A DNA stretch of 64,000 nucleotides, taken from contig VBAC01000001.1 of NCBI GenBank assembly GCA_005883305.1, positions 2,480,001 through 2,544,000 on the forward strand. The letters run 5' to 3'. Below are positions 44,573 through 54,849 of the stretch, piece by piece. The DNA is from Alphaproteobacteria bacterium. Its GTDB lineage: Bacteria > Pseudomonadota > Alphaproteobacteria > Sphingomonadales > Sphingomonadaceae. Every line of letters begins with the position of its first letter. Positions within the stretch are counted from its first letter, which is position 1. The translations under genes and the position numbers were made by a program. A model generated the notes under the pieces. The model saw only the letters and a list, made by a program, of their open reading frames with translations. It was not told the DNA's origin and ran no database searches.

Positions 44573-47500
44573 CCGGGCCGGTCTCCGCCTGTTGGCGCGC
44601 CGACGATGCCCGGTCGATCTTCGTGACCGAGGCGCTCGAAGGCAATGACGCGATCTTTCTTGCGACGCATACGCCGATCGAAGGCTTCGATGTTGCCGGA
44701 CGCGATGCGGGGGAGTTTGCCGGATCCGACGAGCAGGCGGTGCTCGACACCTTGTCGGACGAGACCCGCCAACACGCCTTTTGCGTGGTCCAAGGCGAAC
44801 CTGGCTCCGGAAAGTCGCATCTCATTCGCTGGTTGTCGGTCAATTGGCCACACGCCAACGACATCAAGCTCCTGCTGCGACGGGTCGACGGCAGCCTTGA
44901 AGGCGCTTTGGGCCAGCTCAAGGACCGGCTGCCCGAAGAGTTTCTGCCGCTATTCGACAATCTCGGCCAACGCCAGCGTGCGTCGTCACAGGGACGGGCG
45001 AACATCTTCCTGAGCACGCTGGTCAACACGCTCGAGCCCGGCCATTTCGACGAGCCGCTCCCGGACGAGGGCTGGTGCCGGCAATATCACCCGGCCGAAC
45101 TTCTCGGGACTCCGGCGATCCGCGCCAATTGGAAAGCGCCGTCGCGCATCCTCAATCTGCTCGAGGGCGCCGGTGGCGACCGCAATTCGGCCACGGCCTC
45201 CTTCGATCTCTACGACATCGACGAACTCGCCGCACTCGCCGCTCCCCTCAATGGCTCGGCCGCGATCGCGCACTCACAGGCGCTTGCTCGCAAACTTGTG
45301 CGAGAGGCCGAGGACATCCGAGCCTTTCGTGAGCAGGACTGGTTGCCGGATGAGCTCGCGCAAGAATATCCGGACCGGTTCGAGACGAGCCTCAGGCTGA
45401 TCGACGCGTTGAACCGCCGGCGCAATGACGCGATCCAGAACGTCCTCGGCGTTTCGGCGCAAGGGCTCAAGACGCTGTTTCGCCAGGTCCGCGAAGCCCT
45501 TGCCGAGCGCGGCGGACGGCTGGTGTTGCTGCTCGAGGATATCACCTCCTGGGAGGGCCTAGACGACAGCCTCATCGACGTGCTCGTCTTCAATGCCGGC
45601 GCCAAGGGCGACCAGGACAAGGATGTGTGCCCGCTCATCTCCGTCGTGGGCGTAACGCCGGCTTACTATGAAAAGCTCGCCGCCAATTACAAACAGCGCA
45701 TCACCCACGAGATTTGGCTCGGCCATTCGACGGGCGGGCTTCAGGACGTGGCGACGCTGCGCGACAGCGAGATCCGGCGGCAGTTTGCGACGCGCTATCT
45801 TGCCGCGGTGCGCGCGGGGCCAGCAGCGCTCGAAGCTTGGCTCCTTGCCAATCGCAGCGGTGAAGATGCGCCGCCGCCCAACCCTTGCGACGCCTGTCCA
45901 AGGCAGGACGCGTGCTTTGCGACGTTCGGCGCCGAACATGGTGTCGGACTGTTCCCATTCACCGCTCACGCCCTCGACCGCTTCTTCGAGGCGTTGAAGG
46001 AGAACGACAATGGTCAGACCTGGAAGACGCCGCGTGGCATTCTACAGGCGATCCTCAATCCCAATCTGATCCGGCCCGACACGCTGGCGGCGGGCACCTA
46101 TCCAACCGCGACGGTCGAGCCCGACGTGTTTCGTCAGGATCGCCGATCCAATTTCGCGCTGTCCAATCGCCTCGAGCAATTCGTGGCCAATCGTATCGAC
46201 AGCGGACCGGAGCAGGCGCGCATGCGCCGCGTGCTCAGCTATTGGGCCGACCCAGAACGCACCGACACCACTTTGGTTGATGGGGAGTTCGCCTTTGCCG
46301 GCGCCCGACGAGGGCTCTACGAAGCGTTCGGCCTCCCTTGGCTGGGAGGCGACACAGTCACTAGCGAAGCGACAAGCGCAACGGCTCCCCCGCCGGCGGA
46401 GAACCAGCCGGTCCTGCCGGAATTGCAGGACCCGGAAGAAGAGACGGCGCCGGATACGCCCGTTCCGGGTCGGCCGGACGCGCCCCGACCGGTGCAACCA
46501 TTGGCCAGGGCACCCAAACCGAAGCGGCTGACCCCGAACAAGAGCGAGCTCGAGCAATTGCGCGAGCAGATTCGCAGTTGGGCGGCAGGCGGCACGATCG
46601 ACAATCCAAGCCGCTGGAATCAACTCCTTTATGCGCTCATCGACGGCATCGACGCGCGGCGGCTGGGCGCTCCTGCGGCATTGGTCAAGCGAGTGATCAC
46701 GTCGGAAATGGTCAAGCTCCAGGGGAGCACGAGCGGCGCACGCGACTATCTTGTGATCGATGCCGAGCCTTGGGTGCGCAACGGGCTCGAAGCCTATCTC
46801 TCACTGCGCGCGGACGGCCGCACGTCGGGAGACGAGGCCGATTTCCACCGGCGCAACCTCGCGGCGATGATGCGAGGACTTCAGCGCAGCGCAGCGCAAT
46901 ATCTCGATCGACGGGTTCCCACCGTTGCCGATGGGGCACGCTGGTCGCCGGTCACAACGTTCGCCCAAATCCTTCTCGCGCGGGCCTGGCTTCGCGGCGC
47001 AACCACTGCCGACGCCCCCATCGTCGAACAGATCCGCGCGGTGCTGAGCGATGAGACAGGTCCGGAAAGCGACGTCGCCGGTCGCAGCACGCCATGGCAG
47101 GATTGGCTCAACGCGACCAACAAAGCCCAAGATCCGCTGCGCACCCATTTGCGCACCATGGTCGGCCTTGCCATTTCGGACGGCAGCGGCGGTGCCCCGC
47201 TTACCGATTCGAGTGAGCTCGCCGGCGCGATCGTACGGTTTCGCGAGACCGCGAGTTTCGACCCGTTTCCCGACAGCGACGGGCGTCTTCCGGAGCCCTT
47301 CCGCCGGGCGCGCGAGCTCGCCCAGATGTGGCGCGACAGGCGCTCGCAGATCGAGCGAACGGAATTTGGCCAACTCAGCAATCGCGCGCAGGCGCTTGGC
47401 GATCTGTTGCGCAACAAGAGCGTCGCCGCGCATCTGGAACGGCTCGACCTTTGTATTATCGGAATCTCCGATCTGCTTCCGACCGCCGCCGCGGACCGGG

Positions 47501-47835
47501 TCACGAATTGGCGGATGACCTACACGAGCCTGCAGGCCCGGCTCGAAGATGGGGCTGGGAGGCGAGCCGAGAATTTGATCCTCGCCCTCGAAGCGGACGA
47601 GGTTCCGCCCAAGATGCCGCTCAAGCTCAGCTGGCTGGCGAGCGCGCCGGCGCGCGATCTCGAGGAGCTGCTCTTCGCCGCGCAACTGGGTGAGAAAGTC
47701 GTCGAGGCTTTGCTGGAGCATGCCCGCGACTGCGTGCACGAAGCGAGCGGCACCGGCTCACTGGCGCAAGTCAGGGCGGCCGGCAATGCGCTCCAGGTCG
47801 CCGTTGGCGCGCGAACCGAGGGGACGGTCGCATGA
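44569..47835 (+). CDS. dpdH: DpdH-like P-loop ATPase
   Basis: A 1088-aa protein. Walker A GEPGSGKSH lies at about residues 76-84 and a Walker B-like LVLLLEDITSWEG near residue 325. A cysteine group CDACPRQDACF near residue 440 may bind metal. Between about 600 and 660 there is a Pro/Glu-rich linker, and the remaining 430 residues are helical. The architecture and gene order fit DpdH, a large ATPase of the Dpd restriction arm whose mechanism has not been established. Full length; coupled to neighbours by ATGA overlaps. Confidence 0.72.
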   Translation: MTGPVSACWRADDARSIFVTEALEGNDAIFLATHTPIEGFDVAGRDAGEFAGSDEQAVLDTLSDETRQHAFCVVQGEPGSGKSHLIRWLSVNWPHANDIKLLLRRVDGSLEGALGQLKDRLPEEFLPLFDNLGQRQRASSQGRANIFLSTLVNTLEPGHFDEPLPDEGWCRQYHPAELLGTPAIRANWKAPSRILNLLEGAGGDRNSATASFDLYDIDELAALAAPLNGSAAIAHSQALARKLVREAEDIRAFREQDWLPDELAQEYPDRFETSLRLIDALNRRRNDAIQNVLGVSAQGLKTLFRQVREALAERGGRLVLLLEDITSWEGLDDSLIDVLVFNAGAKGDQDKDVCPLISVVGVTPAYYEKLAANYKQRITHEIWLGHSTGGLQDVATLRDSEIRRQFATRYLAAVRAGPAALEAWLLANRSGEDAPPPNPCDACPRQDACFATFGAEHGVGLFPFTAHALDRFFEALKENDNGQTWKTPRGILQAILNPNLIRPDTLAAGTYPTATVEPDVFRQDRRSNFALSNRLEQFVANRIDSGPEQARMRRVLSYWADPERTDTTLVDGEFAFAGARRGLYEAFGLPWLGGDTVTSEATSATAPPPAENQPVLPELQDPEEETAPDTPVPGRPDAPRPVQPLARAPKPKRLTPNKSELEQLREQIRSWAAGGTIDNPSRWNQLLYALIDGIDARRLGAPAALVKRVITSEMVKLQGSTSGARDYLVIDAEPWVRNGLEAYLSLRADGRTSGDEADFHRRNLAAMMRGLQRSAAQYLDRRVPTVADGARWSPVTTFAQILLARAWLRGATTADAPIVEQIRAVLSDETGPESDVAGRSTPWQDWLNATNKAQDPLRTHLRTMVGLAISDGSGGAPLTDSSELAGAIVRFRETASFDPFPDSDGRLPEPFRRARELAQMWRDRRSQIERTEFGQLSNRAQALGDLLRNKSVAAHLERLDLCIIGISDLLPTAAADRVTNWRMTYTSLQARLEDGAGRRAENLILALEADEVPPKMPLKLSWLASAPARDLEELLFAAQLGEKVVEALLEHARDCVHEASGTGSLAQVRAAGNALQVAVGARTEGTVA

Positions 47836-48530
47836 CCGACCTCCTCGATGACGCCGAAAGCTTGCTGCAGAAACTCCCCGATGCCGTCCAGCGGCGTAAA
47901 TTGGGTGAGCGGCTCAGCCAAGCCGTCCTGGCGCTGCGCAACGCCGAACATCAAGCCGGGCGGATGGCGGCGCTGGTCGAATTGGCCCGCATCACCGAAT
48001 TTGGCGCCACCGCCGAGCAGCGCGTGGTGCTCGACGAGATGGTTGAAACGGCGTGCGAAGTCGGCGAGCAGCTCGAAGCGGCTGAGACTGAAGAGACGCT
48101 GCGCGCCGCGGTCTATGAATATGAGCATACTCTTCCGCCGGCGATCTCCGCGCTCGACCGGCAGCTTCGCGAGCGCTGGAGGGCCGTCTTTGCGGACAAG
48201 TTTCAGCCGTTGGTCGGCCTCGGCCAGCTCTTGAGCTCGATGAATGTGCGCAACGATCTTGGCGGTCGCCTGGCGGAATGCGGACGCAAGGGTCAGGCGG
48301 CCCTCAACCTAGGCTCGGTTGCCGACCTCCTAAAGAGCGTGCGCGAATTGCTCTCCGAACTTGAGATGCTGCAGGCGGAGCGCGCTTCGGAAATCGGAGA
48401 CGACGAGGTTGGTGAATTCATCAACGCGTTGGCGGAGAAACGCGCAACGCTGGCGATGGTGACCGTCAAGGTGCACGAATGGCTAGAAGCCCACCACGCA
48501 CTCGATCGACTCGGGATCAATCCACGCTAG
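47832..48530 (+). CDS. Small helical protein ending the dpdFGH operon (possibly DpdI)
   Basis: A 232-aa, almost entirely alpha-helical protein with long heptad-like stretches (AEQRVVLDEMVETACEVGEQ and LLSELEMLQAERASEIGDDE), suggesting a coiled coil. No catalytic motif was seen. The start overlaps the dpdH stop by 4 nt. The position matches the small gene placed after dpdH in known Dpd clusters, hence the suggestion of DpdI, but no specific motif confirms it. The 3' end overlaps the convergent double-helicase gene by 14 nt. Confidence 0.6.
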   Translation: MTDLLDDAESLLQKLPDAVQRRKLGERLSQAVLALRNAEHQAGRMAALVELARITEFGATAEQRVVLDEMVETACEVGEQLEAAETEETLRAAVYEYEHTLPPAISALDRQLRERWRAVFADKFQPLVGLGQLLSSMNVRNDLGGRLAECGRKGQAALNLGSVADLLKSVRELLSELEMLQAERASEIGDDEVGEFINALAEKRATLAMVTVKVHEWLEAHHALDRLGINPR

Positions 48531-51500
48531 CGAGGAAGCCTTGGAGCAACTGCCGGCTCACGCTCGAGGCCGTGAGTGAATCGTTCATGAGGTCGCTGTC
48601 CTGCTGAACGCAGCCGCGGCAACCGTCGATACAAAGCGGAGCGGTGAGCCGGAAAGCCTGTTCGGCCAGGCGGGCTTCCGGAGCCAGTGAGCCGTCCAGA
48701 TTGGCGTCCACCCCGGCATAGCTGGCGAGCAGGCGCTGCAAGATGGGGGACTGGCCATCGGTCGCCGCGCCAACGGCCGCGGTCGCCAATTCCCAATCGA
48801 GCACCGCTCGTCCGGCACGCGCCTCGGCGTCGGCGCGCACGTCCTCGAGGGCCCGCGCCACGTCGTAGAGTTCGAAAGACTCCGCTTCGATCGATTCCAC
48901 ATCATAGAGAATCCGCAGCAAGGGCGCGGGGACCGCTCGGTCCGGCTGGTCCGGCATCAACTCCGCTGCGATGGCGGCAAGTGCCTTGGGGTCATGCGGA
49001 TCCCTTGCGCGCCAATCCGCATGGCGCTCCTCGAGTGTCCAGAACCGACGAACAATCGCGTCCTCCTCGGCATTCGGACAGGCGCCGACAAAGCCGCGCG
49101 TCCATAAAGCCAGCGCTTCGGTCCACCGATCGATCAAGCTGCGGATGGTGCCGTCGCCATGGGCTCCAGCTTCGCAGATCGTGATGATGTCTTCGGCGTC
49201 CTCGCCGAACTGGATAGGCAGTTTGACGTGGGCGAATAGGCGCTGCTCGTCGCCCTGGCCGACATGGGCGACCCACGCTTTCACGCGCACGGCCAAGCTA
49301 TGAAGGATAAGGCTGCGCAAATAGCCTGCCATGCTCCGCGCATCGCCAACCTCCTTCAGCGCATCGCGGATCAGTCGCTGGAAGGGCTCCCCCGACAAGG
49401 TGCGCGCGGTTCTTTGCACGCGCGCCTCGGTCATCAACGGATGCTGATGAAGAAGGCGGGCGCGCGTGTCTTCGAGCAAAGTCGCCAGTTCCTCGTTCGA
49501 CCAGAATTTTAGGAGATGGTTGAGCCTGCTACGCAATTCGGGCTGGCCGGCCGCCGTAACGAGAAGGTCGGCGCCCCGCTTGGCCTCATAGGAATTCAGG
49601 CCAAGTCCTCGCGCGCGGCTCTCGACAAGATAACGCGTGAATTGGGCGGCGCGCCATTTGCGAAGGCGCTCATCGCCTTCCATTGCCGCCACCTCTTCGG
49701 CGATGCAGGCGTCGAGGGCCGCGCTGTCGACCTGAAAGCGCAGGCCCTCGGTTTCGACCTGATAGCCGTGGAGCAACGGGCGTCCGCTCGTGGGCGCCAC
49801 GAATGTTTGCGAGAATGGCACAGGGTCACTGCCGACCACATTCAGCCGGACCTCCGCGTCGGCGCCCCAGTAGACACGCGCGACATTCAGGCCCGTCGCC
49901 ATCATCTGGGCGCCGCTGCCGGCATAAGCGTTGATCTCGGTGACTGCTCCGTTGAGCGGCGTACAATCCAATGCGCGCCCACTTTGCTGCGCCGAAACCA
50001 GAAGGAAACCGCGCAACTCGCCGCGGCTATCGTGCCTGATTTCGCTCGCACCGTCGCGCAGCGGCGCGATCGGATTGGTTTCGCCGGCCGTGTAACCCAG
50101 TTCACCAGTCCAATGCGCGCCTGCCATCCACCCCATACGTTCGAGGGTCACCTGGGTTGGCCGGCACAGATCTTCGTGCAGGTCGGCGAGGGCTTCGCGA
50201 GCCTCCGACGGCAAGTCGACAAGCAATTCCGCACTTGTGGCGCGAAGCGGATCGCGTTGAGCCACGCGGTAATCCTCCTTTGTCAGCCATGGCGCGTGGC
50301 CTTCCGCCGGCGGGCGCCAGTGCAGGACCGCCGCGTCGTATCGACGGGTCGCATTGCCCGGCGCGACCGTGGCGAACGCGAGACTAATATCTTCCCTCTC
50401 CCCACCCGACACGTCGGGGCCGCGGACCGATAGCGCGGGCAGATTGATCGTATCAAAGAGCAGATTGGGCGCCCAGGAGAGGTTTAGCCGAAGCTGGCTG
50501 AAATAGCGGGCGGGGGCCTGATCGGTTCGTGCTTTGTAGGCCTCGGCCCAAAACTGATGGATGTCGTTGAAGCCCAGTTCTTGCCAGATTCCGGTTCCCA
50601 GCGCGGCTTCGACAAGCGGGCTTGCCTGCGCCAAGGCCGATTGGCCAGGCTGTCCGTCGCGCCCCAAAATGTCGCCATCGGAAAAGGCCTGGCGCGCCAA
50701 CCCATCGAGCAGCGCCGAGAGCGCCTGGCCCCGCCTGACAAAAGCGTTGTCCGGATTGAGCGGCGCCTCGAAGTTGGTCGGCGAAACCATCTCCCAGGGC
50801 TGGCGGAACCACCACGTGTCACGGGGAGAATAGATCGACAATGTCACCGCGGTAAGCGGTCGGTCGTCGACCCCGCGACCGCCACGCCCCTTACGCTGAA
50901 TGAAGCTCGCCAAGTTCTGCGGCGCGTAGTGCTGGTAGACCAAGGTGATGTCGGGATCGTCATAGCCGACCTCGAGAGAGGACGTGGCAAAGACGATGTC
51001 GGCGCCTTTCACCAGGGCTTCCGCATCGCCGCTGGTGCCGGAATAGATGGGCGTGCGCGCGACGATCAGCGGCGAACCTGCTAGGCGGCGACCGCGCGCG
51101 CCACATTGGCGCTTATCGTTAGCCGCGAACCACCAACATTCGCCGTCACGGAAGCGATCGCAGCCGATGGGCTCGCGACAGCATTCGGCTTGCGGCGCGC
51201 CTTGGGCATCGTCACCAAAGGCGGTGATTCGGAAGGCGGCGAGTTCGCGCCCCTCTTCCGCATCGAGAAACGCGCCATGCAACCGACGCATCTTGTCGAT
51301 CGAATCGAAGAAGACGAGCGCGCGATAGCCCCCTTCCGAGCCCGTGCGTCGGCGCATGCCATGACCGAGGCACATCAGATTCTGAATGGTCGTCGAGGCG
51401 CCGGCGATATCTGCGCCGCGCGACTCCACCTCCGGCTGGGCGAACAGGAAATATTCGCGGCCGCGCGGATTGGGATCAGTTTCACTGGTTCGCGGGCGAA

Positions 51501-54500
51501 TGACCTCGACATCGTCCCGGCCGAACAGGCGGCCCCATGCGCGCGCCGGATCTCCAATCGTCGCGCTCATGCCGATTGCGACGATCTCGCGGGATTTGGG
51601 ATCGTTGAGCTTGGCACGGGCGGCCAAACGCCGCAGCGCCAAGCCGACCTGGGCGCCATGGATATGGGTGTAGAGGTGGATTTCGTCGGCCAGCAGGGCG
51701 CGCGGTGGTGCGAAATCAGGGTCGTCGCCAAAAAGCCTGCCATAGCGAGGATCGTGCAGCCACTGATGAAGGCTGTCCGTGGTCGGCAGGAACAGAGCCG
51801 GTGGATTTAGACTCAAGCCTTCTTTAGATCCGATCCACCCATCGAAGCGCCAGTCCTTCCGAACGCAGATCAAGGCATCGGCGCCGTCCTGGCCTTCGCC
51901 AGGCGCGAGGTTGAGCGGGTCCCCGCAAACCGGGCATGCGAAGAATGGAAAACGGTAAGCGTTGGGGCCCGCGAGCGGCCAAATGGCTTCGTAACGCTCG
52001 TGCATGTCCGGAAAGCGGTCAGGCACATCCTTGACCTGGAGACCGATGGTCAGGAGCGGCAGGTCGCCGACTTGCGCGCAAGCCGCCAGATAGGTGGCCA
52101 AGCGCTGCGCCTGATTGGCGACGAGCCGAATGCGCGGATAGGCGAGGATCGCCCGAACACCCTTTATCCCGCTTATTCTGTCGGCGAGCGCGCCAGCGAT
52201 CAGCGGCAGGCAAGCCGCTTCGGTCTTACCTGATCCGGTATCGGCCGCGATGGCGAGGTTTGCGGTCCCATCGCCGCGCCAGGCGGCCAGGATCGCGCGC
52301 AGTCCCTTTTCCTGGAATGCGGCCAATGCTGCCTCATCGCCCCAGAGGTTGGGGAGCGCACGCTCCAGACCGGCGAGGGCGGCCTGCTGTGGCTCGTCGG
52401 CCTCCGCCGACGCGCGGCCGAATACTTTGGCGAGCGCGAGGTTGCGGCTCGGCTTGTCGCGATCCTTGAGCTCGATCTTGAGACTGCGAACCAAATAAGG
52501 CCGCCGATCGGCATCGTCCGAGCGAAACCGCTGTTTCACATGGCGAAGCTCGCGCGCCAGTTCCGCGATCCGGCTGCGCACCCGCGCATCTTGCGCCAAC
52601 ATCAGATGACCGGCGGCTTCCAACCGGGCCAGCGCCTCGGTAACGTCATCCACGTCGCGGTCAACATTGCGGGCCAACTCGACGATCGAGGTCCACGTCT
52701 CGGCCACGCCGAAATTGATCCGGGCTGCCTCCAGGTCCTCGAGCCGATTGAGCAAATGAAAGTCCTCATCGGTGAGATCGGGAACTGGCTCCAGTAGGTC
52801 GGGCTCGACTGGCTCGGAAGGCTGCTGCGGCAACGCCACGGTCATGTGGCCGCCCGCCATGTCGAAGACGATAAGGCCTTCCTCGCTCAGTTGCTGAAGG
52901 ACCGGGAGAAGCTCGTCTTGCTTGTCAGCCGTCATCCAGGCGAAGCGGTCGCGGACTGTGCCGTAAAAAGCGTGGCGGCCCGTTTTGGCTTCGCGCACGA
53001 TGACGGCGATCCGGCTGCGCACGGTCTCGATGTCAATGGAATAGACCCGGCGGGGCTGATCGAACGGGATGGCGAGCCAGAATGGCCCATATTGCCCGTC
53101 GCGCTGCTGAAGCGAAACCCAGCCGAGCTGATGGAGGATGCGCGCTTCGGCAAAGGGTTCGGAAGTGTGCGCGAGCGCTTGTTTCACGCGCGAAAGCGAG
53201 GCGCCCGGCATTCTACCTTGCCCGGCGACGCGGCGGATAGCCTCGAGCACGCCCTGCAATTTGGGAGTCATCTCGATGTCGGCTTCGACCGGCGCGGGCT
53301 CGTCGGTCAGGTCTAGCTGGGCCGCCTCGTCTTCAAAGCCTTGGGCGCGGATTTGGACTCGAACGCGGCGGCCTGCGGGCCCGTCGATCTCGGTTTCGGC
53401 CATTTCTTCGCAGGAGAAAACGAACTCCCGGAGGATCTCCGCCTTGTCCATCAAGTCCTGCTCCGTCGGGACGGCCTCCAACAGCCTCTTGCTGATGATC
53501 AGAACGAGCTTCGAGCGGGCGCGGGTCGAGGCGACGTTGAGCCGCTCGGAGGAGAAGATGAACCCAGCTTCCGCAAGGGCGAATTCCGGATCGGCGACGC
53601 AATAGGAGAGGATGACCGCATCGCGCTCCTTACCCTGGATCCGGTCGACGGTTTCTACGAAGGCATCCGCCTTAAGCGGATCCGCCAGCGCATTGCGGAT
53701 GGCCGCGTTTTGCGCGCGGTGAGGACTGACAACCGCAGCGACCTCGGTCCAGAAGTGCTGAGACGCAATCGGTTCGCCATCCTTGTCGACGACGCGTTCA
53801 GACAAAGCGAGGGCAAGTCGGGCCGCCAAATTGGCCTCGAGAGGGTTCGCCGTCGACGCCGGCGGGCCGTCGTGCAGCAAGATGACGATCGGGAAAGCGG
53901 GATCGAGCGCGGAGCGGGTGATAAGGTCGAGCCCGTCTCGCCAATCCTCGCGGAGCGCGAGCTTCGCCTTCGGGTCCGCCGACACGTAACGGCCTGGATA
54001 GAATTTGCGCTCCGGGAAGGCCGCGAGCGGCGCGTTCAGCCGAAAAGTCTCCTCCAAGGGGAATTCGGCTGTCCCGGCCGATTTCAGGAAGGCATAAAGC
54101 GAGCCTCCCGTCTCGCGGTCCGCCACCTTTATTTCGCGCGATGCGCGCACTGGCGGCAATTGCTGATCGTCTCCCGACACCACGACGCGGCAGCCCGGCG
54201 CCATACCGCCCAATGCCATCAGTCCGTGGGCGAGCACCATTTGCGACGCTTCATCGATGCAGATGAGGTCGAAGAGCGGCGCGGTCGGACCATCCGCACC
54301 GGGGGCGAGCCCGGACGCCAGCAGCCGATAGAGCGACCAGATGGTGGCTCCCACGACCACGCGGCCACCAGCCAAGGCCTGCAGCAGGGAGGCTTCGTCG
54401 CCTCGATCCATCAAATCGACGCCGGGAGCTAGACCGTTGGCTGGAGGCGCGCCATAGTAGATCGGGTGCGGCGCGTCCGGCTCGTGTAATGCCTGACGCT

Positions 54501-54849
54501 TGGCCACGGCGTCCAGCACATTGCCGACGGCATTCTTGGTGAATGCCGTCACGAAAATGCGCGAGGAGAGGTCCGCCGCGCAGCGCGCCGGCCCGTGCGC
54601 GGCGATCAGCCAGGATAGAAGATGGGTCTTTCCCGTGCCAGGCGGGCCCAAGACGAGCCCGGCACGTTGGTCAGCCAGGCCGCGCCAGGCCGCTTCCTGA
54701 GCCGGGCGAAGGGTTCGATCGCCATTGGCTGCGATCCAAGGCAGGGCGACACTCTCGAGTCCTTCAAGCCAGACCGCATTGTCCAGGACTGAGGCCGCGA
54801 AAGCGCCCGGATCGCGCAGGAAGCTCAGGATGTCGTCGCGAATGCTCAT
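48517..54849 (-). CDS. dpdJ: Double helicase: UPF1-like SF1 domain fused to DpdJ/DUF1998-type SF2 helicase
   Basis: A 2110-aa protein with two motors. The N-terminal SF1 (DNA2/UPF1-like) helicase has Walker A LGPPGTGKTH (about 67-76), ICIDEASQM and SGDDQQLPPV. After a winged-helix-like linker (about 680-790), an SF2 DEAD-type helicase follows with ADTGSGKTEA (about 865), LLADEIHLY (about 1053) and GMSATIGDPARAWG. A Cys-rich insert CREPIGCDRFRDGEC lies near 1225. The C terminus has CIDGCRGC, like the cysteine cluster of DUF1998/MrfA-type helicases. The ATG at 54849 overlaps the nuclease stop by 4 nt; an upstream in-frame extension to 54930 lies inside that gene. The C-terminal part corresponds to DpdJ (family inference), and the N-terminal fusion is unusual. 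Confidence 0.78.
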   Translation of the reverse strand: MSIRDDILSFLRDPGAFAASVLDNAVWLEGLESVALPWIAANGDRTLRPAQEAAWRGLADQRAGLVLGPPGTGKTHLLSWLIAAHGPARCAADLSSRIFVTAFTKNAVGNVLDAVAKRQALHEPDAPHPIYYGAPPANGLAPGVDLMDRGDEASLLQALAGGRVVVGATIWSLYRLLASGLAPGADGPTAPLFDLICIDEASQMVLAHGLMALGGMAPGCRVVVSGDDQQLPPVRASREIKVADRETGGSLYAFLKSAGTAEFPLEETFRLNAPLAAFPERKFYPGRYVSADPKAKLALREDWRDGLDLITRSALDPAFPIVILLHDGPPASTANPLEANLAARLALALSERVVDKDGEPIASQHFWTEVAAVVSPHRAQNAAIRNALADPLKADAFVETVDRIQGKERDAVILSYCVADPEFALAEAGFIFSSERLNVASTRARSKLVLIISKRLLEAVPTEQDLMDKAEILREFVFSCEEMAETEIDGPAGRRVRVQIRAQGFEDEAAQLDLTDEPAPVEADIEMTPKLQGVLEAIRRVAGQGRMPGASLSRVKQALAHTSEPFAEARILHQLGWVSLQQRDGQYGPFWLAIPFDQPRRVYSIDIETVRSRIAVIVREAKTGRHAFYGTVRDRFAWMTADKQDELLPVLQQLSEEGLIVFDMAGGHMTVALPQQPSEPVEPDLLEPVPDLTDEDFHLLNRLEDLEAARINFGVAETWTSIVELARNVDRDVDDVTEALARLEAAGHLMLAQDARVRSRIAELARELRHVKQRFRSDDADRRPYLVRSLKIELKDRDKPSRNLALAKVFGRASAEADEPQQAALAGLERALPNLWGDEAALAAFQEKGLRAILAAWRGDGTANLAIAADTGSGKTEAACLPLIAGALADRISGIKGVRAILAYPRIRLVANQAQRLATYLAACAQVGDLPLLTIGLQVKDVPDRFPDMHERYEAIWPLAGPNAYRFPFFACPVCGDPLNLAPGEGQDGADALICVRKDWRFDGWIGSKEGLSLNPPALFLPTTDSLHQWLHDPRYGRLFGDDPDFAPPRALLADEIHLYTHIHGAQVGLALRRLAARAKLNDPKSREIVAIGMSATIGDPARAWGRLFGRDDVEVIRPRTSETDPNPRGREYFLFAQPEVESRGADIAGASTTIQNLMCLGHGMRRRTGSEGGYRALVFFDSIDKMRRLHGAFLDAEEGRELAAFRITAFGDDAQGAPQAECCREPIGCDRFRDGECWWFAANDKRQCGARGRRLAGSPLIVARTPIYSGTSGDAEALVKGADIVFATSSLEVGYDDPDITLVYQHYAPQNLASFIQRKGRGGRGVDDRPLTAVTLSIYSPRDTWWFRQPWEMVSPTNFEAPLNPDNAFVRRGQALSALLDGLARQAFSDGDILGRDGQPGQSALAQASPLVEAALGTGIWQELGFNDIHQFWAEAYKARTDQAPARYFSQLRLNLSWAPNLLFDTINLPALSVRGPDVSGGEREDISLAFATVAPGNATRRYDAAVLHWRPPAEGHAPWLTKEDYRVAQRDPLRATSAELLVDLPSEAREALADLHEDLCRPTQVTLERMGWMAGAHWTGELGYTAGETNPIAPLRDGASEIRHDSRGELRGFLLVSAQQSGRALDCTPLNGAVTEINAYAGSGAQMMATGLNVARVYWGADAEVRLNVVGSDPVPFSQTFVAPTSGRPLLHGYQVETEGLRFQVDSAALDACIAEEVAAMEGDERLRKWRAAQFTRYLVESRARGLGLNSYEAKRGADLLVTAAGQPELRSRLNHLLKFWSNEELATLLEDTRARLLHQHPLMTEARVQRTARTLSGEPFQRLIRDALKEVGDARSMAGYLRSLILHSLAVRVKAWVAHVGQGDEQRLFAHVKLPIQFGEDAEDIITICEAGAHGDGTIRSLIDRWTEALALWTRGFVGACPNAEEDAIVRRFWTLEERHADWRARDPHDPKALAAIAAELMPDQPDRAVPAPLLRILYDVESIEAESFELYDVARALEDVRADAEARAGRAVLDWELATAAVGAATDGQSPILQRLLASYAGVDANLDGSLAPEARLAEQAFRLTAPLCIDGCRGCVQQDSDLMNDSLTASSVSRQLLQGFLASVD

